NCBI GenBank assembly: GCA_902806565.1
Contig: CADCXA010000016.1
Coordinates: 558,001 to 622,000, forward strand
DNA: 64,000 bases
Reading direction: 5' to 3'
From: Hypoxylon rubiginosum
Lineage: Eukaryota > Ascomycota > Sordariomycetes > Xylariales > Hypoxylaceae
The translations under genes were made by a program, and so were the position numbers. The notes under the pieces are model-generated. The model had not been told where the DNA came from. It saw nothing but the letters and a program-made list of their open reading frames with translations, and did not search any database. This document shows, one piece after another, positions 35,544-45,697 of this stretch (the first letter of the stretch is position 1; every line of letters begins with the position of its first letter).

Positions 35544-36605
35544 ATGGCATCACCGGTACAAAGGACAAGTTCCCGGACCCCGGAGGAGGACGAGGAAGAT
35601 GACTATATGAACATGACATTCGGCGATGAGGAGCCGAAAACCACAACAGAAACCTCGCTGCAGCGCCGGCAGCGGCTGCGGCGCGAGGGCGAGATCAAGG
35701 CCCGGGTGAAGTCGAAATCGGAGCAGGCCGCCGAAGAGCGCGAGGCGCGCGAGGAGGCTCTGTCTAAATCGCTCCTAGAAGCCGCGCGGGCCAAGAAGAG
35801 CAAGGGCTTCGCCATGATGGCCAAGATGGGGTTCAAGGGTGGCGCGCTCGGCAGCAAGGAAAGCAACGCCGACGCCAGGCTCGAGCCCCTCCGGCCCGAG
35901 ATGAAGGACGACCGCGGCGGCATCGGGCTCGACTCGGAGCGCAAGCGCAAGCTGAACGAGGCGGCCGGCCAGCAGCAGAAGAAGCTCAAGGTCGACGAGA
36001 CCGAGTTCCGCGACCGCGTGCGCAGGGAGCGCGAGCAGGCGCGGCTGGAGCGGCAGTTCTACGCCGGGATGAAGGTATGCGAGCGCATGGACGACGAGGA
36101 AGGGCAAGGGGGTACTGTCGTAGAAGAGAAGGGGGATAAGGAGGAGGAAGATGAGTCGGATAGCGATGACGCGAAGGAGACGGAGGCGGACACGAAGACA
36201 AAGAAGAAGGAGAAGAAGAGGACGTTCTCTACGCGGCCCCTGAAGTCGATCCCCGTCGTCTGGCGAGGGCTGGTCCGAAGCCGGGAGGAGGCGGAGCGGG
36301 ACCGCCGGATGCGGCACGACCTGGAGCAGAGCTCGACGCGGCTCCCGACGTACGTGGACGACCTCGAGGACGAGGAGGATCGAATAGCCGCGGGGAAGGT
36401 GCGCACGGCGTACGCGCCCGTCGAGGACCTCGAGGAGGACGACCCGGAGCTGGACGAGTTCGGCGCGCTCGAGGTCGAGGAGAGGCTGAGGCGGCTCGTG
36501 GCGTATCTCAGGAAGGAGCACAACTATTGCTTCTGGTGCAAATGTAGCTATCCAGACGAGACGATGGAGGGCTGCCCCGGTCTGACGGAGGAGGATCACG
36601 ACTGA
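35544..36605 (+). CDS. G-patch domain-containing protein 11 homologue with DUF4187
   Basis: A single exon of 353 residues from ATG 35544. The N-terminus is acidic (EEDEEDDYMNMTFGD, a family mark). A highly charged helix leads into the G-patch (about residues 86-130; KGFAMMAKMGFKGGALG then DDRGGIGLD), which activates DEAH-box RNA helicases. A Glu/Lys-rich linker follows. The C-terminal DUF4187 carries the terminal signature HNYCFWCKCSYPDE then GCPGLTEEDHD, with cysteines that may bind metal. The human homologue GPATCH11 is kinetochore- and nucleus-associated; the role in fungi is presumably in RNA processing. Codon third positions are strongly GC. Convergent with FCY1. Confidence 0.9.
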   Translation: MASPVQRTSSRTPEEDEEDDYMNMTFGDEEPKTTTETSLQRRQRLRREGEIKARVKSKSEQAAEEREAREEALSKSLLEAARAKKSKGFAMMAKMGFKGGALGSKESNADARLEPLRPEMKDDRGGIGLDSERKRKLNEAAGQQQKKLKVDETEFRDRVRREREQARLERQFYAGMKVCERMDDEEGQGGTVVEEKGDKEEEDESDSDDAKETEADTKTKKKEKKRTFSTRPLKSIPVVWRGLVRSREEAERDRRMRHDLEQSSTRLPTYVDDLEDEEDRIAAGKVRTAYAPVEDLEEDDPELDEFGALEVEERLRRLVAYLRKEHNYCFWCKCSYPDETMEGCPGLTEEDHD

Positions 36606-37022
36606 TGGGCGGTTACGGTACCTAGCCTGAACTGATTTCTCGGGCGTATAATGCCTACATGCCATGTAGTTATATGAATGAGCCGCGTGAATAAACTGAT
36701 TAAGGAAGGACGAAACCGAAAAGTAAACAACTAGTTATCCATCTTCTAGCATAGCATTGCTTAAGTCACCATTATAAAGCTCTTGTCACGGCTCACGTAG
36801 TGCGTCCAAGGGTATAAGATTTCGAATACCAACTTGTAGCTCTACCTATAGGGAAAGGGGGTCCACAAATGCAGAATATTGAACTGTTTTTTTCCCGAAA
36901 AGCGGAATTTTATAATTGATATAAATAGCTTGCTGAGCTTATGTGTCGAGAAGAGTAACTACGGAAGAGCCCGTCTCGAAGATCTCTGCTCCCACTCCAA
37001 GTGATGAGGTATAACATACCTA
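36606..37022. other. Convergent 3' regions of the G-patch gene and FCY1
   Basis: A 417-base AT-rich gap between converging genes, with no coding signal or repeat seen. Confidence 0.5.
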
Positions 37023-37923
37023 CTACGCATCCGAAGCCCCCGTAGGCGCTTTGATACCCTCTCGCGAGTAAATCCTCTCCTCCACCCCAATATCCTCGTT
37101 CCTATCGTACTCGGTTAGTTCACATCTCCGCACGGCCTTCGCCTGAAGATAAGAGAGGGGAAAAAAGGGAGGTGAACAAGAAAAACTTTCAAACCCACCA
37201 GACGTCCGGTTTCTCGGCGATGAACTTGTCCATCAGCTCCTTGCACTCGGGGGAGCCAAGCACGACCACCTCGACGCCGCGCTGCTTCAGGTACGCCTCG
37301 CCGCCCAGGTACGTCTCGTTCTCGCCGATGACGACGCGGGCGATGCCGTAGAGGATGCAGGCTCCGGTGCCTATACAACGGTTTCAGACTCTCTTCTCGG
37401 CAAGATGTTCCGTGATGTCGTATGATGAAGTGGGCTTAGGAGCTAGGTAATAGGAGTGAAGGGTAGGAGTGAGAAGAGTCTACTCACACATATCGCAAGG
37501 TGATAAAGTGGTGAACATGGTGCTCCCGCGATAAGCCGACGAAGGCAGCCGGCCCGCGTTCTGGAGACAGGAAGTCTCGCCCTGCGAGGCACACGTATAC
37601 CACCAGTGTCAGCAATCCGTATAATTCATATATACCTAGGTAGTTACAACACCAGCTTCAAGGAGCGGGACGTGGCTTACGTGGAGGATCGGGTTGCCGT
37701 TCTGGACTCGCATGTTACGACCCCGACCGAGAACTCGACCGTCGGCAGCAACCAGGGCCGCGCCAATCTACACAGAAAAAAAAATCAAGAGTTATAAGTA
37801 AGGGTGCTTCGAGACGTCCATAGAAATCGAGCCGGTGGGATTCCTACGTACTGGGACGCCGCCTTCTCCGTACCCAATTCTGGCTTCTTCGAGAGCTAAT
37901 GCGAGACCCTTGGAGTCGTCCAT
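37023..37923 (-). CDS. FCY1: Cytosine deaminase, Fcy1 type
   Basis: Five small exons, 37923-37852, 37767-37681, 37581-37488, 37370-37199 and 37101-37023, join in frame to 167 residues. Yeast Fcy1 has 158. The product has the CDA fold motifs: EEARIGYGEGGVPIGAAL near the start, the first zinc site with catalytic Glu in ILHGETSCLQNAG (His and Glu separated by Gly, with an intron after the His codon), and the second zinc site TLSPCDMCTGAC. The end NEDIGVEERIYSRE matches the family's terminal helix. Fcy1 converts cytosine to uracil in pyrimidine salvage and is the enzyme that activates 5-fluorocytosine. Donors are GTACGT, GTAAGC, GTGAGT and GTGGGT. No single exon exceeds 172 nt, so it is easily missed. 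Confidence 0.93.
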
Positions 37924-38526
37924 CGCTGTTCTATGTTCCGCGCGGAGGAGATAGACTTACGGCTATGGTTTGGAGGGAAGATTCTGGAGATGGTTCTTTT
38001 CATATACTGTACCTGTTATCTATTACTCTCCTAAAATACGTGTGTGGAGATACGCGGCCGTCTCCGCACCTAGATATGCTAGCCGGGCTGGCTGGCTGGC
38101 TAGGTATAGGAATATGTGGAAGTTAGTAGCGCCCAAGCTGTCACTAGAGGCACGGCAGACTAAACGCTTACGCGCTCTCATTTTCCAAAAATATTTTGGT
38201 CAATTGTTTTTGTGATTTGTTCACTTCTCTACGATCCCCTCTTGGAGACACTTTAGTCCATCCATGTCTAATGTCCACGCTAGCTCTATCACGCCTTGCG
38301 ACTATTAAAACAAGCTGTTGTACAAAGACTTAAAAGAGGCAGACCAATACAATGGTCTCCCCTCCTGGTGCTTTCCATTCTCCTTGGAGAATTACCTTCT
38401 ATCCGCCGAACCCCCTTTGGTATATGCCTCTACTTATACAACCTTGCCTGAGTGAACGCCGGGCCTGGGAAAAGAAATTGCTAGTAAATCACGTGTCGAT
38501 GTCGAAGAACTTCCCGGAGTCAAGCA
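37924..38526. other. Intergenic: FCY1 upstream, SNT2 downstream
   Basis: About 600 bases holding the FCY1 promoter and the SNT2 3' end. A GCTGGCTGGCTAGG repeat lies near 38090. No coding content is supported. Confidence 0.5.
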
Positions 38527-41500
38527 TCATGAAAGAAGGTTGCGCAGCGATGCGTTGGCGCTGGCGCCACTCGCCGGCCGACCATCGTTAGATCTCGAAG
38601 GTATAGTGTTGTTTAGACTGGGTTCACGACTCATAGAGATCCCTTCTCGGGGTAGCGGCGGGCTTGCATGAGGATTTATGAACGGTGAGCGCGACCCGAG
38701 CAGACCTTGCGTAAAGGAATGCTCCGAAGACCGAGGTGGGGGGCTCCCGTTTGTGAGGTTGTGAAGTGCATTATGTCCCGAATGATGGTAGGTTTGAATG
38801 TACGGTGAAGTGCCATTCTGAACTGACGCAGGTCCTCGTCGAGGCGGGGACGGCGGGATTCCGTTCACCATAGGCTGGCCGAGTCCGTGCTGAAGCGGTG
38901 GTCCCTGGTGATGGGACATGGGCGCTATCGGAGGTGGCCGGAGGTCGCGAAGATGATTATGATGGATCGGGCTTGGCCCGCTTGAACCGCCATTCATCTG
39001 GTGAAGAGTAGGCGCATGCTGAGTCGGGCTGCGGTGCCAGTCCGCGTAGGGAGCGCTGGGAGGCGGGTAATGGTGAGGAGCTACTGGCGGACCACCCGGA
39101 GCAGCCATCGGGCTCGTTACAGCATGAGGAGCAGTGAGCGGTAGCGGTGGAGGGGGTCCTCCAGGTGGCGCATGTAACGTCGGTGGGGCGATCGCTGAAG
39201 GTGCCGGGGGAGCCGAGGGCGTGGTTGGCTGCACTGTAGGAGGTCGTGATCCCCACGAATTTCCTAGATCTACGAGCCGGTTCACAGCGTGCGACAGATG
39301 GGGCGGATGGGTTTGTATAGCTCCAGGCACGGGTGGGGCAGCTCTCGCAGGCTCGTTTGAAGGTGGTCCATCCACGATTGGCTGCGTATGAGGGCTTAGT
39401 TTTCGGTTCGCCCTCTTACACTTATGACACTGAACGCTCCTCTGCGTAACAAATCTCTGCGCCTCGCTACTAAGATTGCCATGGTATCCATTCGTCAGGA
39501 TTTTCTCCTGACTCTTGTCAATAGCCCACCACTTAGGGCTGACGTCGATACCGCATGTAATGCAGACCTTATCGCCGCTTTGAGGAATCACCAAGGCCAC
39601 GTCGGCAGCATTGTCAATCGATGATGCTCTCTGGCCACTGGGTGTAGAGTTGGTGATTGTCGTAGTAGATTGTCTCCTATTCAGATTTGTCTGAGTTGTG
39701 ACAGCGGACGTCTTGGTGGCGAAATTAGCCAGGTTCGCTTTACGAACGTTACCGGTCAGTGTAAGATCTGCCTGCTTGTAATTTTTCACGTAGAGCTGCA
39801 GGGCGTTCGATGGCTGGGGCTCCTTGCTTTGACTGTCGGGCTGAGATACCGGGTCGTGCATTCGATGAACCACACTCTTGAGAGGGATATGTTCCTTGCA
39901 CCATATAGCTGCTGACATGATTCCCGTCTCGCCTGCGATTGTTACAATGGAGTGTTGATCTCGCCGAGAGCCCTTCACTGGCAAGATCTCAAACCCAAGT
40001 AAATATCCATGTTGATGAGCGCACTCCACATGAACTGACCTATTGTTAGCGCGGAAAACCATTCGTTCAGGGAAATACACTTACCAGGAGCCCGACAATT
40101 ATGACAGGCTACACATGCACCGCCCTTCTGTTTACATAGCTTGCAGACTTCGTCATATCTGGCGCGCGGTATAGATGGGATTCCTTCGGAAGGGCTTAGA
40201 GCGAGAGCACTGCCAAACTTGACCTCGGGCATCCACACAGCGCAGGTAACATGAACCCAATTGTTATCCGTGGTCCGCTTAAGAGGTTCTCTAGGATTAA
40301 CAGGCCGATTGAGCTCTTCCTGTTTCTTGCGATAATAGTCTGCAGCCTTCTGAGCGAGCTCACGATCAAGTCTCTCTTTCTCCTTTTCCTTCTCGGTCTT
40401 CTTCTTGTGTGTATTCTTTGGCGGTTCCACGAAGTCGTGTTCCGTGAATTCCACCGGGCACAGCACACACTTGTAATCCTAGCACAATTATTAGTCTCCC
40501 AGTGCATAGCAAAGATGTGAATTCGTTAGACTTACGATAGATACTTGAGGATTCTTGTCATTGAGACACATGTCGCAAGTCCATTTGCCGGGAAGGCGGC
40601 TGTCGACGACGCCATAGCACTTACGATGAACAGTAAGTCGACATTCCCTGCAGGAGAGGTGGGCCTGCTCCCCTGTGGGGGTCATCTGGTGGCATATAGC
40701 GCAGGGCAGAGTACGAGGTTTCGGCAATTCCGGAGCGGGGGGCGGCGCAGGCTTCTCTACCGCCTTTTCCTTCTTCTTCGGTTGGGTAACAACTGAGGCA
40801 GCGCCGGAGTCGGAGCCATTTACGTCGGTATCTTTGTCCGCAATAGTCTTGAGTTTCTTGCGCGGCGGGGGTGCATCGCCCGTGTTCGCGTGCGTGGAAG
40901 CTGCCGCGGGGGGGGCTTGAGGAGTTGGCGTCGTCCCATTAGGGGTGTTGTAGACCGTCGATTTCATCATGTCGTTTGCTGCCGTGAGCTCCTTCAGCAA
41001 CTCTTCGTCGACCCTTCGTTTCCACGAACGACCACCAGCAGCAGCAACCTTCTTGGCAAGGTCTTCCATGTCCTCCCACTGTATCGCATATCGTCGCCAC
41101 AGCTCCGCGCATCGTCTACACAATGCTCCTATGTACTGGATACCCTTGTCCTTATTTGCATGCTTGCCGCCTCCCTCAGTCACTAGGCCGGACGCGCTGT
41201 TAGGTGCCCTACGCCACTGTCGTGAGGATTTGGTAGAGCAAAACTTGCAAATGAAGTTTCTCTTGAGCTTAAGAGCCTTGTCGGTATCAAATGCCGAATC
41301 GTCCTGGCCATCGGCAACGTCGTCCTGGAGCTTATTGGCGGCGGCCTCAGCTTTCTTCGCTTCCTTCTTGCCTTTTCTGCCGGAGTAGTTACCCCAGATT
41401 TGCTTTCCTCGATCGCTCTTCTTCCAAGTGTAATAAAAGCGAACAATTGTTGAATGCTTAACAGTTTTGACATGTTTTGTGACAAGATAGAGCTCCGAGC

Positions 41501-43961
41501 CGTATTTAGTCACACCTTCTTCAAATTTCTTGATCTCGGCGGTGCTGAGTTCCGGTTCTTTGAAAATTGACTTATCGACCTTGGATAGTGCCTTGGAGGC
41601 CTTTGCAATATCGTAGTCGTTTTTGAAAAGAGTATTGACGGCAACATCTCGAACATTTGTAGATTCCTTCGGAAGGTTGAGTGCAGGGATGAGTTTTGCC
41701 CTGGAGCACTCTACATAGTCGTCAAGCTCAGCTTCCGTGATAGGCATACCAACCGCGTCAAGCGGTTTGAATAACAACTGTGCCGTGTTGTTCGGGTCGT
41801 CGTTGTCGTAATCCTCACCTCTTGCTACGTATCCCGGCGGCTCATCCTGTATCCATCTTGGTCGTTTTTCTCGGGCAGCTTTCTCAGCCTCTAAGGCCGC
41901 AAGCGCCTCTTTAGACTGCTTACTGTCCTTCTTACCCGTCTTCTTGATCTCCAGGGGCTTTACCAACTTAACCGGCCGGCCAAACCAAGGAACTACAGTC
42001 GCTTGATGCTTCGGTCCCAAGCGAGAACCTGCGCGAGGGTATATCCGGTCATCGTAGTCTAAGGCGTCCTCTGGTTTACAGTGTTGACCCAAGTACCGGT
42101 AGGGCCATAGACTTGCCTGGTAGATTTGCTCTGGGGTCGCAGGCTGATGGGAGTCGTCAATGCCATCAACGGGGCTCGTACGATTAGTGTCAATGGCTTC
42201 ATCGTCGTCTTCCCACATCTCCTCCTCTTCTGCTTCTAGATGAGGATCGAGCAAGCTCGGGGTGTGTCGGGCCTCTAGCTTTCTCTCTTGCGCACGGCTG
42301 CATGCAGCACAAGCCCACGCAAACCCACGTGACGGCTTCTTCAGCAGAGGCGGTCGCACGCAGTTCATATGATATGTCTGTTGACAGACAGCACAATCAA
42401 CAGAATCATTACTGTTGTCTTAGGTTAGCTACTATAATGACTCGTAGGGTATAGGGGTAGGGGGTCAGGGGTCGGGAGACAGGGGATGGGAGACAGGGGA
42501 TGGGAATGGGCAAAGCTGAATGGACGAAAAAAGGGGAGCCCATGACATAAGCAGACGTACCTTGCACAATATCCAGCACATCTCTTACACAATTTGACGG
42601 CGCTCGTGAACTCCTTGGCCCGACCCTGCTCCACCAAGATGTACTTCCATCGCTCATCTAACACCTTCTTGACCCTCTGGGGTACATTGACGATTTGAAA
42701 ACACGGGATAACGTCGTAGTACTTCATGATGTAGCGGTCGTATAGCTTCTCATACCAAAAACAATCGGGTGTTTTCCGGTAAGCGTCCGTATCTTGAATT
42801 TCGGCTTTGTGGCTGATTTGACACTTGCCGCGCAATGCAGTTAACGGGCTAATGTCCGAGTGCATGGTGGCGAAGACCAGTCTCGTGTCATTCACCTTCT
42901 TGCCGATGTCCTTTGGCCGGTAGTACCAATTAATTCGCAACGCATCCACGGGTTTTGCAACGTCATTCTGCACGTGGAGGAATTCCATAATCCGCCCTAG
43001 ATAATACGGCTCTCCTGGCGGTTCGCATACTAGGTAAACATGGTCTAAATAGGCTAGTCAGTCCGGGCATTCTAGTACGAAAGAAGCGCAGATCGTTGCA
43101 TCGCGACTTTTGCATTTTTGGCGGTTTCCACATACCATTTGCCTGCAGCACGGTACCATCATCCGCCACCATCTTTCCGTCCTTGGGCATCGCACCGTAT
43201 TTCTCAAAGTAAAGCATGTTTGTCGGTTTGTAACCCATGCTGTTTTGTGTTGTTGTTGTCACTGTCTGTGTTGTTGCTGTCGAATGCGCTCCATTGCGTC
43301 TTGTCGCCGTCGAGGTAGAGCTAGCGGGCGCAGGGGTATTAGCGTGACTATGCGCATTGTTCGCGGCTGATTGCGTAGGCGCCTTTCGTTTCTTGGATGA
43401 AGTCGAAGTGGTCGTGGCGGATGCATTGTGAGAGGTTGTGCTGGTCGTCGAGTGCGAATCCTTGGCTGTCGCGTGCGAACCGCTACTAGCCTTGCCATCT
43501 TCTGGCACTGCGCCTTTGCGTGATGCCGAGGCCGTAGCTTTGGATGCGTCGCTGGTCCCATTCGTGGATGCACCGTTCTGCCGCGAGGATTTCTTGGGCT
43601 CCTCTTCCTTCTTCTCTAGATAGGCATCGTACATGTCCACGTCGACATCTTTGTCCTCGGCATAGTTTGGCCGCGCTTGGCCCCGATTGCGGGAACGCGT
43701 GCCATAAGGAGAAGGACCCGACATGGCATCCTTGGCTGGCGGGTTCGATGCCGGCGAAGAAGATTTGGTCATGGAGTGAGAGTCTGCTGCATTTTCCCCC
43801 GAGACCTTGGGGTTGGTGGGTTTGGAAGGTTGTGTTGCAGGTGCTGGGGTGGATGTGTGAGAGGTGAACTTATTTTGCGCGGAGCCGGAATCAGGCAATT
43901 CCTTATTCGAAGATGACGAAGGATTAGGCTGGTCATCGGGGTCGCTCGACCTCTGCGCCAT
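38527..43961 (-). CDS. SNT2: Snt2-type chromatin protein with BAH, PHD, ELM2-SANT and GATA-like fingers
   Basis: Exons 43961-43136, 43044-42561, 42411-40536, 40478-40085 and 40034-38527 join to 1695 residues. In order: Ser/Thr-rich N-terminus; BAH domain (about 245-405, DHVYLVCEPPGEPYYLGR); PHD1 (429-478, CKRCAGYC across an intron to CAVCQQTYHMNC); ELM2 (about 559-721) and SANT (726-771, VRFYYTWKKSDRGKQIW); a Cys4 GATA-like finger (CKFC at 825, CRRC near 870); PHD2 (CAIC near 1007); an extended PHD (about 1066-1215); a second GATA-like finger (CITC 1351, CHKC near 1395); and a Pro/His-rich tail. Snt2 reads histone H3 tails and, with Ecm5 and the Rpd3 deacetylase, controls stress genes; in plant-pathogenic fungi it affects conidiation and virulence. 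The last acceptor must be GTCAG, not the AATAG five bases earlier, to keep the frame. Confidence 0.93.
42474..42505. repeat. 14-base tandem repeat in an SNT2 intron
   Basis: GGGAGACAGGGGAT is present twice in tandem plus a partial copy, within the second SNT2 intron (42412-42560). On the transcribed strand this is C-rich. At 149 nt the intron is longer than most in the window. Confidence 0.85.
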
Positions 43962-44485
43962 GGTGGGCGATTAAAAGGCGGCGCATCCAATGTGACACGG
44001 AGGAACGCCGAAAAGTGCAAGGCGGGCTAATCCAGGTAGGAAGTGGGATTCTGCATCCATAAGATGGCCCCAAATCTAGGTGTAATAGGTGTAAATCTCG
44101 CAGTCAGAATGTTTCAGACAGGAACTGTGCTGAAGGTTAGGAAATTCCCATATAAAGCGTTTCGCCCGTGGTACCACGGAAAGCTGGGAGACAAGGGTCC
44201 GTGGGAAGCTTACCGAATTATGTCCTACGATGGCCCTAGCTCGAGGTCGTGAGAGAAAGGTGGAAGGGAGGCGACGGAAAAGGTAAAGAGTACACTGTGG
44301 TGCCGCGTTGGCGAGTCAGATATGAAACTTGCGGAAGGGGAGGGAAAAAAAGAATTATCAGATGAGGAAGAGCGAGAACGCAAAAAGATATCTCGTCAGT
44401 CAAAGAAAAAAAGAAAGACGGGCAGATGGGGTGGTGAGGTAAGTGTGCGAGTGGAAAGAAGGTGGGAGAGACGTGACGGTGATGT

Positions 44486-44512
44486 GGGACTGGGACTGGG
44501 ACTGGGACTGGG
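44486..44512. repeat. Tandem repeat (GGGACT)x4.5
   Basis: Exact 6-base units lying in the upstream region of SNT2. On the SNT2 strand it reads as a CCAGTC repeat inside a pyrimidine-rich leader. Confidence 0.9.
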
Positions 44513-44971
44513 AAAGATGTACAAGATGTAAGTAGAGGGCAGAGGTAGAAATAGAGGTAGAAGTGAAGGTTTATGTAAAGCAGGGCCAAGATGGGACCGG
44601 GGAGGTTTGAGGCGGCGGGACAGACCATCAAATCGGTGCCCACTATCCACACGACTAGCCGGGCTGGCCATACAATAGGATCGTAGGAATGGCAAGGTAC
44701 CGCCAGGTGGTAATGTTATGTTATGTGTGGATGAGCAACGTACCAAACTACCTATGTAGGCATGAGGGTATGTGTGTATTATATTGGCCAAAGTAGGGGT
44801 CGCCAAGAAGTATTTACACACAATGGTCGGCCTAAGGATTATGTATCGAGAGACTGTCAGTCGACGGAGAGTTTATGAGCTACTGGGCTACTAGGCTTAT
44901 ATGTGATATGTGAGGCGAGGTCGTGAGGTGAAGGGCTTGCAAGTTTGCTAATAAGTTGATGACACGGATTC

Positions 44972-45007
44972 ACCTAAGGCTTTACCTAAGGCTCTACCTA
45001 AGGCTCT
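44972..45007. repeat. Tandem repeat of ACCTAAGGCTCT, three units
   Basis: Three 12-base units, the first with one base changed (ACCTAAGGCTTT). It is in non-coding DNA upstream of SNT2. Confidence 0.9.
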
Positions 45008-45667
45008 AGGCTCTAACCTGAATGAAGCAGATTGGGAAACGAAACTTGGGATGCCAGGTTCGGGAAAAAGGTGACCTACCCTATGGAGGAATGAAAATAG
45101 AAGGGCGACTCTTTTTATTTTTATTTTTGACGAACGTTGGACTACCTACCCAAGCTAGACTGCTGCTAGGGTACCATAACAAGTTAGAGCTGGAGCTTCA
45201 CAAGGGCTGATATTGGGGATATTGATCGGACGGGATAGAGTAAATGCGCATCAAGAAGAGGGCAAAAGTCATTGGAAGAAAGATGCAAAATGCAACAATC
45301 TGGCAGTCTGGCTGGGTCCGTTATGTACATATGTACGGCTCTACATGGGCATACGTACATAACATATATCGTACCTTAGGTACATCTATACCAAGGTAAT
45401 TATAATGTATGCATGTAGGTATTAGTTGGACGGCAGTTTTAAGGCTTTGGCTTGTACAGTACATGAGCCGTGCGTACCTACATACATCTACGGGAAAGGA
45501 AGAGAGAGAAAAAATTATAAGATGGCACAAAGAAACACGGGGAATATTTGCAGACGGGGGGAGTTGGGGAGGTCTGGGAGTTGGGATCTCCAGCCATTCA
45601 AACTCTGATATTGTACCAGCTGGAATTAGCAGACGGTAAATGCTGCGGTACCCTATACTTTGTGTCT

Positions 45668-45697
45668 GGCAGGCAAAGGCAGGCAAAGGCAGGCAAA
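45668..45697. repeat. Tandem repeat (GGCAGGCAAA)x3
   Basis: Three exact 10-base units followed by a degenerate GACAGGGTAAA unit, in non-coding DNA about 1.7 kb upstream of the SNT2 start codon. Confidence 0.9.

Noticed and set aside
44236..44652. Minus-strand frame rich in Pro, Leu, Phe and Ser upstream of SNT2
   Set aside because: It reads through a pyrimidine-rich leader and the CCAGTC repeat; the composition is that of simple sequence.
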